A stretch of DNA of 64,000 bases from NCBI GenBank assembly GCA_017311185.1, contig JAESUZ010000760.1, positions 434,001 to 498,000 of the forward strand, written 5' to 3'. This document shows, piece after piece, positions 22,472 through 33,690 of this stretch. This DNA comes from Proteles cristata cristata (Eukaryota > Chordata > Mammalia > Carnivora > Hyaenidae). Position 1 is the stretch's first letter; each line of letters begins with the position of its first letter. The position numbers and the translations under genes were made by a program. The notes under the pieces were generated by a model. The model did no database searches. It was not told where the DNA came from and saw nothing but the letters and a program-made list of their open reading frames with translations.

Positions 22472-23276
22472 TAACTCTTTTTGCTCTTTTCCCTCAAATG
22501 TTCACAAAGCTTAGAGATCACTTGAAAACATCAAACCAAGTAATTGACTTCGGGTCATATATCTTCTAGGACCTTCTACTGCAATTGATTTGCCCTAAAT
22601 CTGCTGTGTTGGAATCATTTTAAAACTTAACTTAAAGCCCTAAGGGAAAGAGTATAGAGGGTGAAGAAAAAACATGTTGTAATATGGATGGAAAGAGGCC
22701 ATGGGATCTCAGCCTGAAGGGCTGCAGGCTCTCTGCGCACAGTGACGGGGATGTAAGATCAAATGGGGGCCCACAGCACTCCCATGTCACTCCATGTCCA
22801 ACATTCCCATGTTGGGAAACAGGGCCAGATGCCCAGGACAAAGAAGAATGTCAAAAGTCAGAAACAAGCAAGGAGTCCAGCTGGAAATCAGGTGCCTGGC
22901 AGGGCGGGGCACATTCACCTAAGTGTTCCCTGGTGGTCCTCAACTGGAAAGGATGCAACAAAGTTCCTTGGGTAGTTTTCTCAAATCTAATTACAAGTCT
23001 CTCCTGTCACCAAAGGACAGATTGGAATCTCTGGAGAGGAAGATTTAAAGAGTAATATTTTGAAATTTTTTCTTCATAATTCACAAATACCAAGTAACAT
23101 GTTTCCCCTATCCAGTGCCCCATATTCACGGCTACCGCAGGTAAGAGCTAGCGAAGTAAACAAAGAAAATAAAGTGAGTATGAGACAGTTTCTCCCAGTG
23201 GTTAGATGTTAAGTTCCAGAGAGAACCCATGACCCCACCAGGTGGACCTGTGTGACCATAATAACATGTTTAGCCT
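22472..23276. other. No gene or repeat recognised
   Basis: GC is locally higher at 22680-22930. The open frame at 22684-23055 (123 codons) lacks any motif I recognise and overlaps a minus-strand frame. Not called. Confidence 0.45.
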
Positions 23277-23420
23277 GCTTGAAGTCTGGTTTTATTACCT
23301 ACTGAGTAGAGGTCATTACTGAACCTGTTGCTGTGAGGACTGAATGGGGTGCCCTCTCCAAGGCACCTGACACGCCTCACACAGAATAAAGTTCTAGGTG
23401 TTGGCTCCACATAGTAAAAG
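23277..23420 (+). mobile_element. MIR SINE fragment, sense
   Basis: TTGCTGTGAGGACTGAATGGG, CAAGGCACCTGACACGCCTC and ACAGAATAAAGTTCTAGGTG match the order of the MIR 3' half. Confidence 0.65.
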
Positions 23421-25464
23421 CAAAATGAACTATAACCACAAGCAGAATCCTGAGGTAGCGCAGAGACTGTTCAGGGAAGCTCAGTGGTAGACTTCCTTAA
23501 GGAAAAGGCAGTGAAAGCAGCACAGACATCTCCTAGTTGCTGCCTTCTTCAAAGCCAATAAGGCAGAGCCATTGGAGAGCTATTTGAGATCAAAGACAGT
23601 CCTTGCTCCATACTTTATCCCCTGTTCTTATCATAACACTCAAGATACACTTTTTAATAAAGAACAAAGCTAATCCTTAGTGGACTGCATGTTATATCAG
23701 CCCAGCATCCCCACTGGAGCAATGCTAAGCACAACAGAAGAAATCTGAAATAGTAACTTGTAAAACAAGTGAGAAGTCCTGATCACAGGCTGTGAACTTC
23801 ACAGCCAAGTTCTGTCACCTAAAATCATAGGAAATCATAATTCCAGGATCCTTCATCTTAGTAAGAAGAGAAAAGGGAGAATCAGGTGGAATTCAGAGAG
23901 ATGAGTGAATAATTACTGTTCAAATGGTCAGAGTAAATCTTGTCTCCTCTTAGATGTAGTTTTTGGTTATAAAGACATCTTGGCAAAATCAGAGAAGTTC
24001 ACCTATGCCCACTATTTACCACTTTGAGTCCCCCCTCTCATTTCTGCACAAGACCTAATATTAAGACAAGGAAAAGTTTAGGTTATCTAGAACTCTCTAT
24101 AACAATGGATCAGCAAAATTAAGTTATTAAACACTTATTCCAAATAGAATAGGCTTCAATTACAGTTCAATTACCAGTCAGTGAACAAAGGTTTATTGAC
24201 GTTCTTCTTGCTTGTACCTGTTTACCACTTGGTTTAGGAAACTACTTATTGTGGAGAGAATTATTAAAACAATCATGAAAGATATTTATATGCAAACAAT
24301 AAGAAGGCTATTTATAATAATATTCAAATATTATTGAATGTTCAAAGTTTTATAAGTTGGAAATGCTTAACTTCTCTTTGATTTTATAGACTTGAAAACA
24401 TAGCTCTGGAAAGATATTTGACTGTCATTCTTTAATGAAATTTGAAGTATTGCAAAAGCTACATGCATATATTCATCACCTGAGGCCTGAATATACTAAA
24501 ATAATATGAGAATTTACAGTCAGCATAACAGAACTGTAGAGACAAGGAGAGTTTTGTTAGTTCTAAACTATTCTGTGAAGAATCAGTCTTATCTCAGGAG
24601 ATAGAATCTTTCCCATGCCCTTTGCACACACAGATTACACTTTAACTTTACTGGGTGTTCATTATGCGTAAAGGTTGATTAAGCTTCTGTGGGAAACTAA
24701 CTTGTAGTAGAAATCCCCTTCAACTGCTCTAATTAGAGATATTTAGGGCTTCCTGGTTAAGGAAATTTATACTTTTTTCCTCTAGATGCAACTTTCACAA
24801 AAGATTCATAAATTCAATGATTTTAAAGAATATACGGGTTTCAACAAGGTGATTTATATTTTCTAGTGGTGGGTTAAAATATGTCATGTGTTTGTGTTCA
24901 TTTTGCTGAGCGCTTTTATTAGTTAATTTGTTTTAATGATAGCTATAATGTTGACCTAGGACATTGAAGATTAACAAACTTAATTCAGTCTTGCTTAAAT
25001 TTAACTATTGGAAGTAGGGAAAGGACACAAGAGTGAAAATAGCTGGTAAGAATTCAGAAACCATCAGTGTTGGTATTACATCACATAAGTGCATTTACAA
25101 GTGAGGATCTGACAGGTGAGGGCATCATATTGCCATGTTTATGACAACAAAGTAAACTTTCATGTGATGGAACTGACTATTCCCTTTTGAAAGTAACCAA
25201 AATGAAATGTTACCCTAACACCGACTGATTCTATGGCTCTAAATAGACACCATTTAAGGGCAACTGTGAATTTTACACCTTATAAATATTGTTATGGTGA
25301 TTCTTCAAAATATTATCATTGGAACTGTCCCCCCACCATGGGCAAGACTAATGCTGGAGAAATGACCCGGGGTGCTATTTCATTTGGAGTCCTGATACGT
25401 ATCTGGAGTTCCAAAACACGGTGGAAATGTTATAAACATGAACATCATAATAATGGCTAAAACA
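23421..25464. other. No gene or repeat recognised
   Basis: AT-rich DNA with no repeat I can name and no supported reading frame. Long repeat-poor stretches like this are where conserved non-coding elements would be sought by alignment. Confidence 0.45.
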
Positions 25465-25548
25465 TAGAGTGTTTGCTATTTGCAGACACTTTTCTAAAGT
25501 ATTTACATATATTACCTTATTTAATACTTACAATTTCACAAGATATAC

Positions 25549-25593
<45 letters not shown>

Positions 25594-25670
25594 CAGATTA
25601 CAGGACAGTAAAACATAAGAGAAGATAAGCAACTTGTCCAAAAAGTTTACCAGAATTCCTCCTAGGACAA
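25465..25670 (-). mobile_element. MIR SINE, antisense, split by (ATT)n
   Basis: TTGCAGACACTTTTCTAAAG, ATTACCTTATTTAATACTTAC, then after the ATT run CAGATTACAGGACAGTAAAAC and AGATAAGCAACTTGTCC. This is the antisense MIR order. The (ATT)n replaces the natural ATTATTATCCCC position, so it grew from the MIR itself. Confidence 0.8.
25551..25592. repeat. (ATT)n microsatellite
   Basis: About 14 uninterrupted ATT units inside an antisense MIR. Confidence 0.98.
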
Positions 25671-26039
25671 GTATTCTCTATATTTGGAAGGAACCCTTTA
25701 ATCAGCCACTTGGTATAAGAAGTTAGATTACCATTCTCTTCTAAACCCAACAAACACACACAAAATACTTCCTTTAAGCAGAATAAATGATCTTTAATTA
25801 CTATTTCAAGAGTAAGGGTCGGGTTACCTGCGGGGAGTTTGGTTTGCTGAATAGAGTAGGCAAATTTTCTTTCAAAACTAAAGTGATTAGAGCCACATTG
25901 CTCCCTTCACTCCATTTAATTTGAAGCCTTGGGCTTTGAAGCCTTAAGAGTGGAGCTGTTTCTACTGACTACATTTATCTTCTGATCAGAAATTCCTTAG
26001 GCTCTGCCACTATTCTTTAGAGTAAGAACTTGATGTCAG
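25671..26039. other. No gene or repeat recognised
   Basis: AT-rich, with short direct repeats (TTGAAGCCTTGGGCTTTGAA near 25921-25940). Nothing else seen. Confidence 0.4.
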
Positions 26040-28060
26040 ATGAGAAAAAGAAATAAAGAAAAGAAGATATGATCTCACTTGTCAAATTTACTTTGTGAAT
26101 TTTTGAATTTGCCAGAAATGCAGAAATGTCCAAAGAAATAGTCCAATTTGAAAAGTAGAAAGTAAAGAAGTTTGAATAAAATTGAAAGAAATCTCAGAAA
26201 ATCATGGGACAATTTTAAATGTGTTAATATATGTGTAATAGTAGTCACAGAACAAAGGGGAAAAAATAAACAAGTAAAATTACTTAAGGAATAATGGCTC
26301 GGATTTTCCTGATTTGATGACAGAAATTATTACATAGATGCAAACATTTCAAGGAACCCAAATGAGATAAACACAAAGAGATATATATGTAGATACGACA
26401 CAGTCAAGTAACTGAAAGCAAAGGAGAGAGAGAATCTTGAAAGCAGCAAAAGAAGAACAGTATATGTCATACTAGGGAATGACAATGAGATCAATGGCTG
26501 ACTTCTCATCAGAGACAATGGAGGCTGGAAGTCAGAGCAATGACATATTCAGAGTTCTGGAGAAAAAAAAAATCTGCCCCCAAAGTAAAATTATCCTTCA
26601 AAAATGAAGGTGAAACAAAAAGTCATACATAAACAAAAACTAAGATAATTCATTTTTCAACAGACCTTTCTTACAAGAAATACTAACAAAGTCTTTCAGG
26701 CTGAAAGAAAATGACACCCATACAGCAACTTGAATCCACAGAAAAAATGAAGAGTAAAAGGCTTGGAAAACAGGTGAGTTAATATAAAAGACCATATGAT
26801 TTAGACTGAATGTGTTCCACCCCCCACATTAGTATTTTGAGACTCTAACCCCTGATACAATAGTATTAGAAGACAGCAAATTTGGAAGGTGATAAGTCAC
26901 GAGAATAGAGCCTTCATAAGTGAATAAGTGTCCTTATAAAAGAGACTCCAGAGAGCACAGTTGCCCCTTCCACCATGTGAAGAAGACAACACATGGCAAG
27001 AAGACAGTTGTCTATGAAGCTGGAAGCAGCTCTTACCAGACACCAAATATGCCAGTACCTGGATCTTAGACTTTTCAGTCTCCAGAACTATGAAAAATAA
27101 ACATTTGTTGTTTATAAGAGCTATCTCCTCTATGGTATTATATTATAGCAGCCTGAACTATAACAATATATAAATACATATTTTCTCTTTTTCCTCTTAT
27201 TTTACTTTTAAAACATGTTTATATAAAGTAATAATTATAGCACTAATAGAGTAAGTTTATAACCTATAGAAGTGTAATATATATTAATATCAACACAAAG
27301 GACAGGAAGGAAATGGAGCTGTATGAAAACAAAGTTGCTATGTTTTACCAGAATTACATTATTATTAACCTGAAGAAGATTCTGATAAGGTAAAATGTAT
27401 ATTATAATCTCAGAAGTAATCACTAAATAAACTCAAATTGTACACTTAAAGGTCAACAGAGGAATAAAAAAAGGCACAAGGGAAAAAATATTTGTAAAAT
27501 AAACAGAAGACACTAAAGAAAGAAAAGTAATATGAGATATATAGAAAAATAATAAAATGATAGATATAAATCCTAATAAAACAATAATTATATTAAATAT
27601 GAATGGATGAAAATACTCTAATCAAAAGGCAGGGATTGTTAAAACAAATAAAGAAGCCAGACAACCATACGTTGTCTCCAACAATATACAGGAATAAATG
27701 GAAAGTTAACAGATGGAAAAAGACAAACTGCAAAATACCATCAAGACAACTGGAATCACTGCATTAATACTAGACTAACTAGACCATAAGCAATATTTTT
27801 AGAAACAAAAAGTAATTTCATAATGATAAAATATGAAGATGACGACTGAATTCCAAAATATGTGAAACAAAAACTTACGGAACTAAAATTAAAAATAGAC
27901 AAGTCAATGTGTACAGTGAATATTTTAATAGTCCTCTCTCAGTAGTTGAAAGAACAATCAGATATAAAATCAGTATGAATAAAGGCTAACACTAACAACC
28001 AAATTGATGTAACTGGCACTTACAAAATATTCTACACAAAAAGAGTGAACCATATGCTAA
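26040..28060 (+). mobile_element. Ancient L1M, sense (ORF1 end to ORF2 start), split by a MaLR LTR
   Basis: Recognisable L1M phrases run in order: GAATCTTGAAAGCAGCAAAAG, CTGACTTCTCATCAGAGAC, AAATTATCCTTCAAAAATGAAG (ORF1 end), AAGAAATACTAACAAAGTC, then after the LTR ATTAAATATGAATGGATGAA and AATCAAAAGGCAGGGATTG (ORF2 endonuclease start). Stops and indels in all frames. The 3' half of the element is absent. Confidence 0.82.
26797..27165 (+). mobile_element. MaLR LTR (MST/MLT1 group), sense
   Basis: TTTAGACTGAATGTGTTCC, GATACAATAGTATTAGAAG, TCCTTATAAAAGAGACTCC, CCATGTGAAGAAGAC, ACCAGACACCAAATATGCC, TTTTCAGTCTCCAGAACTATG and the end TATAGCAGCCTGAACTATAACA follow the MaLR LTR order. It starts TG and ends CA. 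It interrupts the L1M ORF1-ORF2 spacer. The imperfect 5-base flanks (CCATA and ATATA) only weakly support a target duplication. Confidence 0.85.
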
Positions 28061-28111
28061 ATCATGTGTCACGCAAAGTGTGGTAACAGACTGGCCATGC
28101 ACATAGTCATT

Positions 28112-28335
28112 GTGGCATAAGGCAGTTTGTTGTGGTAGAGTGACAACATTGGGTCTATCCTGGGTTTGAATTAGGCTTACTAAATTACTAGCTGTTAAAT
28201 TTGGGACGGGCTATTCAACTTCACTGAGTTTTCAAATGATAATATTGCCTACTTCACAGCTTGTTGACATAATTCAAGATACTATATGTAAATAAAGCAG
28301 AAATTAATTAATAAAAGGTAACTATCATTTTATTA
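28112..28335 (+). mobile_element. MIR SINE, sense, nearly full length
   Basis: TTGTGGTAGAGTGACAACATTG, CTGGGTTTGAATTAGGCTTAC, ACTAGCTGTTAAATTTGGGAC, CTTCACTGAGTTTTCAAATG, TAATATTGCCTACTTCACAG follow the MIR sense order from near the 5' end. Confidence 0.85.
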
Positions 28336-28936
28336 TCATGAACACTCAGCAGTAGCCAATTGGTAATTTTTACTTATTTTACCTTATTAAGCAAGAAGTA
28401 AAAAACACTGTTTCTACTCTAAGCAATGAAATAAAAACCAGTAGAAACAAAAATTTGATAATGGGAACAAATAGGAAGGTATGCTTCTGGTAGCTGAGAA
28501 CACAAGCAAGGTAAAAGAGCCATTAAAGAAAGAAGTGAGTAATCTCAAAGAAAACTAGTGGCTATTTTATACATTTAGGTAGAGTGGAACTTTAAAACTG
28601 TCTTTTCTATCATCTTTGGAAGAAGTTATCAACTGAAGTTCTAGAGAATCCTCAAAGCACACAAACATATGTGAACACTCGTCCAAGCAGATCCATGACT
28701 ACCCCTACACAGACTTACTTCAAGCACTATGCTTAAAACATCCCTATGAGCAAAGGAATTTACATGGAGTGGAATTTTTTTTTTTACTAGAGAAAAGTGT
28801 AGTCTGATTGAATTAATATTCCAAATGTATCCATGGAAGTCAAGAATACTAACTTGCATAGCTGAATTATTTTAGCCACTTTTCTCTTTTTGTTTTAGTA
28901 AAAGAAATATAAATGGTAGGAAGGAACTTGGTAATG
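28336..28936. other. No gene or repeat recognised
   Basis: AT-rich DNA. Nothing supportable. Confidence 0.4.
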
Positions 28937-28946
28937 AAGAGTTTAA

Positions 28947-29155
28947 ATTTTTTTAATGTTTATTTATTTTTGAGAGAGAGACAGAGAATAAGCAGGGGAG
29001 AGGTAGAGAGGGAAGGAGACACAGAATCTGAAGCAGGGTCCAGTCTCTGAGCTGTCAGCATAGAGCCCAATGCAGGGCTCAAACCCAAGAATGGTGAAAT
29101 CATGACCTGAGCCGAAGTCGGACACTCAACTGAGTGAGCCACCCAGGCACCCCTA
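28947..29155 (-). mobile_element. Carnivore tRNA-Lys SINE, antisense
   Basis: The antisense tail TTTTTTTAATGTTTATTTAT is followed by a GA-rich body, GGGCTCAAACCC and the end CCACCCAGGCACCCC. Perfect target duplication AAGAGTTTAA (28937-28946 and 29156-29165). Confidence 0.95.
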
Positions 29156-29165
29156 AAGAGTTTAA

Positions 29166-29786
29166 TACTAAATATATTTCCATCTATTGTGAGTCTTTGG
29201 GCCCAGGCATAGGATAAATCACTAGCCAAAATAATTTACACTATGGTTTCTGAAGGCTAATGTTATTTTAAAATGACAAGAAAACAGATTTGTTTCCAAG
29301 TTCATAACAAGTGGCAACAATTGCTTTATGCCTTCTACTTTTATGCTTGTATTGTGTACTTGTAGCAGGAAATAATAGCTATTTTTTTACTGGGATTTAA
29401 TGAGTAGATAAAAAATACCATGGCAAATATTTAGTAACAATTTAAGTATTAGTTCCATGTTCATTGTAGGTAATTCATTAACATGAATATATATTCAATT
29501 ATCTCTAGTCTTCTAAAAATTTCAAACAATGTACTACAGAGCAACAAAAAAGTGACTTTACTCCACTCCAGGAAATCAGATGTAATTTTCTATTTCCCTT
29601 TGGATCTCATGCAGGAGAAGAAATTAATTTCCAAGTATTCTTAACCCTTACTCATAGAAAGGGGATGGGAATATATTATCAATCAGGTTTTCTAACAGTT
29701 ATTACATGGTTACTATATCATAAAATGGGTACAAGAGTTAGATTCAAGACATGTAAGAGGACAAAAATCCTCTTAAAAAGACATCC
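29166..29786. other. No gene or repeat recognised
   Basis: AT-rich DNA. Nothing supportable. Confidence 0.4.
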
Positions 29787-29788
29787 TT

Positions 29789-29830
29789 GGGCAATGGGGT
29801 GGCTCAGTTGGTTAATGTCTGACTCTTGCT
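29789..29830 (+). mobile_element. SINE 5' head only (tRNA-Lys part), sense
   Basis: ATGGGGTGGCTCAGTTGGTT and TCTGACTCTTGC form the first 40 or so bases of a carnivore SINE. The B box, body and tail are missing. A (GTT)n run follows and then an antisense SINE, giving a head-to-head inverted pair. Confidence 0.8.
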
Positions 29831-29838
29831 GTTGTTGT

Positions 29839-30023
29839 TGTTTTAATGTCTATTTATTTACTTATGGGAGATAGAGGGGGAAGGGGCAGAGAGGGAGACA
29901 GAGAATACCAAACAGGCTCTAAGCCCAGCACAGAGCCAGACGCAAGGCTTGATCACGTGACTAGGAGATCATGACCTGAGCAAAAATCAAGAGTCAGATG
30001 CTTAACCAACCGAGCCACCCAGG
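29839..30023 (-). mobile_element. Carnivore tRNA-Lys SINE, antisense
   Basis: The antisense tail TTTAATGTCTATTTATTTAC is followed by a GA-rich body, AGATCATGACCTGAGC, and the head complement ending CGAGCCACCCAGG. The last few head bases are missing. Its head can pair with 29798-29828. Confidence 0.9.
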
Positions 30024-30073
30024 TTTGGTAATCCAAACCTTAAATTATTTTTTCTATTACAATGAAATATATT

Positions 30074-30292
30074 GGGATGCCTGGGTGACTCAGTCAGTTA
30101 AGCATCTAACTCTTAATAGTGGCTCAGGTCACGATCTGAGGATTCATGCGTTCAAGCCCTGCATCACACTCTGTGCTGACCATGTGGAGCTTGCTTGGGA
30201 TTCTCTCTCTCCCTCTCTCTCTCTGCCCTTCCCCTAGAATCTCTCTATCCCTCTCTATCTCCCTCAAAATGAATAAATAAATCTTTAAAAAT
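30074..30292 (+). mobile_element. Carnivore tRNA-Lys SINE, sense
   Basis: The head is GGGATGCCTGGGTGACTCAG, followed by CGTTCAAGCCCTGCATC, a CT-rich body and the tail AATGAATAAATAAATC. An older subfamily (CTCTTAATAGTGGCTCAGGT). Confidence 0.94.
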
Positions 30293-30589
30293 TACTTCTG
30301 TACATTTATTGAGTGATCAATTGTAACAACTTCTGAAGAACTGGAAAGTGGCTATAATTCTTTAATTTTGAATATTGTCTTTTATCTTTGCTTCCTTTTT
30401 GTGAATCCCTAAATTTTCATTTCTTTTCCTCCTACCATACTGCATTCTTCAGGGCATATTTCTGTTGTATATATAATCTCATATTAGGGAGAGTAGTCTT
30501 CTAAATAGAGCAGGACCAATGTTAACTCCAATTAATTGCATTTGTCACAGGCTGTATAAATAACAAGTTCAGTCAGTTCTCAGAATTAA

Positions 30590-30795
30590 GATAATTATTT
30601 TGAGCACCAAACATTGTACTACACATTTTCATATATATTTTTGAGTAACATTACAACCATCTTACAGCATGAGTAATATTTTAGAATAAATTTTATATAT
30701 TAGAAAAATAAACTTTAAAATTTTAAGGTAGTTGTCCAAGACTGTACTCTAGTAATTGCTGAGCTGCAGTTCAAACAGTGGCAATAGGACTCTAG
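30590..30795 (-). mobile_element. MIR SINE, antisense
   Basis: TTGAGCACCAAACATTGTAC, GAGTAACATTACAACCATC, AAGGTAGTTGTCCAAGACTG, TAATTGCTGAGCTGCAGTTC keep the antisense MIR order with losses in the middle. Confidence 0.65.
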
Positions 30796-31032
30796 AGTCA
30801 CACTATCTATTCACCTTACTGTTGGCTTAGCTTTTAGGTTGAAATCAACCCATCAAGTCTAGAGAGATTAACTTGATGTTACGACTTAGAGAACAGAAAC
30901 CATTACTGCAAAATGGACAACCAATCTGTCACTCAACAGCACGTCAGTCTCATTTTTCAGCAAAACATCATTTTTATCTTGTTTCTGCTGACCTCCAATC
31001 AAAGATGACTATATTCAATATCAGTAACTTCT

Positions 31033-31249
31033 TTTCTTTTTTTAATGTTTTATTTATTTCTAGGAGAGAGAGAGAGACAGCGTGAGCAGGGGAGGGTCAG
31101 AGAGAGAGGGAGTCACAGACTGAAACAGGCTCCAGGCTCTGAGCTGGCAGTCAACACAGAACCTGACGCGGGGCTCGAACTCACGAACCGCAAGATCATG
31201 ACCTAAGCGAAAGTCGGACGCTTAACCGACTAAGCCACCCAGGCGCCCC
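31033..31249 (-). mobile_element. Young carnivore tRNA-Lys SINE (CTTAGTCGG variant), antisense
   Basis: It shares the diagnostic head complement (GCGAAAGTCGGACGCTTAAC, then CGACTAAGCCACCC) with the copies at 22220, 48714 and 59262. It ends AGGCGCCCC. Perfect 18-base target duplication TCAATATCAGTAACTTCT (31015-31032 and 31250-31267). Confidence 0.97.
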
Positions 31250-31267
31250 TCAATATCAGTAACTTCT

Positions 31268-31580
31268 AACTACACTGTAAATGATCAACTAAGGATGAAT
31301 ATTCAGCTGCAAAATCAGTAAATACTGAGCTGTGACAATTTTAATAGCCCAAGAGTAGGCAGAAGACATTTGAACAGAATATATGAAAGATGACTTTTTT
31401 GGATTGAAATGTTGCTGAGTGTAGAAGAATGAATTCAAAACCACATTTAAGTATTTGAGGATTAGTCACTGCTCTTCTAATAAACATGTAACTGGGTTTC
31501 ATATTTAAGGTGACATTTTAACTTAAATAACAGAGTTTTTGCATACAGCTTATTCTTACTATGCCCTTCCAGATTCATCA
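31268..31580. other. No gene or repeat recognised
   Basis: AT-rich DNA between a SINE and an unnamed repeat. Nothing supportable. Confidence 0.4.
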
Positions 31581-31584
31581 TCAG

Positions 31585-32026
31585 CCTCTCTGTGCCCTGT
31601 TCTGTGCCTCGGGAGGCTGACTTGCAAGGGCGGCTGTCACTAAGCACCCCTGCTCTCTGGCTTCATGTCTACCCTCTGGGAGGCTCTGCCTGGGATCAGA
31701 AGGTAGAAACAGAAGTAGGGCAAGGAGTTTATTCCCTTCTCTGCTTCTGCCTATATGTTGTTTGGTCCTTTCATTCTGTCTCTAGACACAGCTCCCTTCA
31801 GAGCTACATATCCTGTGGGTTCAGCTAACTGCTCCCTCTACTTGCCATTTTATACCATAAAGTGGTAACATTTTTTCATCTTTAAAAGCCTGTGCTTCTG
31901 GCTGGTTTCCTTATTACTGTCCACACCTCTGTAAACCCTCCATATAACCATTCAGATACCCTCTTGAGTAAGTCAGTTACATTCCAGCTGGGCATGGACA
32001 TACTTTGTTTAAAAAAAAAAAAAAAA
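31585..32026 (+). mobile_element. Ancient interspersed repeat, family not named, with A-run at end
   Basis: TGTGCCTCGGGAGGCTGACTT, AAGCACCCCTGCTCTCTGGC, TTCAGCTAACTGCTCCCTC and CTGTCCACACCTCTGTAAAC resemble a dispersed mammalian repeat that I recognise but cannot name. A pure A16 run (32011-32026) follows, which could be a retroposon tail. The open frame at 31592-31828 lies inside it and is not a gene. Confidence 0.5.
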
Positions 32027-32898
32027 CAATAAACAAACAATGAAACCACACTCTCCATGATGGAAATGGTTTCTTACCACAGTATAGCGAAAATAATGTA
32101 CTCACTGTACAATCTCTGAGGGTTTGCTGGTCTCCTTTGTGTTCAACAGCTATACTTGTGACCTACCTGAAAGCCTGTAGATTATTTCCCAATCCATTTG
32201 GTGTAAATTTTTGTTACAAAGGACTGAATAGTAAGAAATCTCTTCCTGAATAAAAAGTTGTGATACCTTAACTGAGACATGGATTAAGAATTAAAGAGAA
32301 AATACCTCTAATCACCAAAAGCTGTCTTCTTTTCTTTCCTTTTGAATCAATTAGAAAGTCATTTTTTGATAGGTGAAATCATTTACTATGAATTATTTTG
32401 TCTTAATTTCAGAGACCATCATTTTAATAACTAATATAGCCTTTTTATCTTAGTTTCATCAACTATAGATGTAAGAGAGAAATTCCCAATTTCAACACTA
32501 TTTTAGGGTAGTGAGAAAAGAGAAAATGAGAAGATCAGACGTAAAGGAAACTGGCATCCTACACAACAAAGTGTTGAAGGTTTTCTTTCAGACTCTGCTA
32601 AAGGCAAAGGTAAAAATTACGGGACACTCATTTAAAGAAATATATAAAAACAAAAGGACGTGAGTAAGATCTTCAAAATTAGTATGGATATTTATTGTTG
32701 AATATAAGGAAATAATGACAGCTTTTTAAGATTTTATAGGTAATATGGCAAATAATTAAATATTAATAAAAATCTTAATTTGGAATTTTATTAGTTACTG
32801 TCTTTTATAATTTTAATCAAAGATTTATCTTTTGAGAACTTTCAACTCCTCCTCATGTTATTAGGACTACTTATGATGATTAGTAGGAAGAAACTAAT
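32027..32898. other. No gene or repeat recognised
   Basis: AT-rich DNA. Nothing supportable. Confidence 0.4.
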
Positions 32899-32899
32899 A

Positions 32900-33297
32900 T
32901 ATAATAATAACATTTACTAGACATTTATTATGAACCAGGAACTATGCTATATGTTTTATATACACTAACTTATCCTCCAAGTGGCTACTATCAGCTGACA
33001 TTTACTGAGTGCTTAGCAAGTACCAGATACAGTTCTACACACTTTGTGCACATTAACTCATTCAATAATACATCAACATATGAGATGGATACAGACAAAA
33101 AACACTAAGGCAGAAACAGGTTAAGCAACTTGCTCAAGATTACACATCTGTTAAGTGGTATAGCTGGAATATATACACCCAAGGACCATTTCAGAAGTCA
33201 TTCTTTTAAACACTCCATTTTTATCATTCCCATTTTACAATGGGGAAAATGTTTAAAAATTAAATAATTTGTCCAAGTCACAAAGCTAATAAGTAGT
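32900..33297 (-). mobile_element. MIR SINE, antisense, split by a second MIR
   Basis: The first part (32900-32982: CATTTACTAGACATTTATTATG, AACTATGCTATATG, CACTAACTTATCCTCC) is antisense MIR. It continues at 33219 (ATCATTCCCATTTTACAATG, then TTTGTCCAAGTCACAAAGC, TAATAAGTAG). The second MIR lies between. Confidence 0.75.
32988..33218 (-). mobile_element. MIR SINE, antisense, inserted into another MIR
   Basis: Nearly full-length antisense MIR: TTTACTGAGTGCTTAGCAAG, CACATTAACTCATTCAATAA, AGGTTAAGCAACTTGCTCAAG, AAGTGGTATAGCTGGAATAT, then GTCATTCTTTTAAACACTCC. It interrupts the MIR of 32900-33297 in the same orientation. Confidence 0.8.
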
Positions 33298-33690
33298 TGT
33301 GTTTGTTTATTAGGACTATAATAACAAAATACCATAATCTGAGTGGTTTAAACAACAAACATTTACAGTTTCAAAATTCTGGAAGCCAAAATCAAGATGT
33401 TGGCAGAGTTGGTTCATCTGTGAAGGGAAGTTCTATTCCAGGTCTCTCTCCTTGGCTTATACATGGTTGTCTTTATGTTCACACTGTCCCTGTATGTGTG
33501 TCTGTCTCAAGATTTCTCCTTTTTGTACAGATACCAGTCAAAGCAGGTTAGGGCCCATCCTAATAAACCTATCTTAACTTGATTATCTCTGTAAGGACCC
33601 TAACTGCAAATAAAGTTCATTCTGAGGGACTGGGAGATAGGACATCAATATACACTTGGGGGACAGGACACAGTTCAAACCATAACAATA
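33298..33690 (-). mobile_element. MLT1-type MaLR LTR, antisense
   Basis: ACAAAATACCATAATCTGAG, GGTTTAAACAACAAACATTT, TTTCAAAATTCTGGAAGCC, GGGCCCATCCTAATAAACC, TATCTTAACTTGATTATCTC, CTGCAAATAAAGTTCATTCTG and TACACTTGGGGGACAGGACAC are the MLT1 LTR read backwards. It abuts the end of the split MIR. The open frame at 33297-33551 lies within it. Confidence 0.85.

Noticed and set aside
31592..31828. 78-codon frame in GC-richer DNA, possible exon
   Set aside because: The region reads as a dispersed ancient repeat, and no splice sites frame it.
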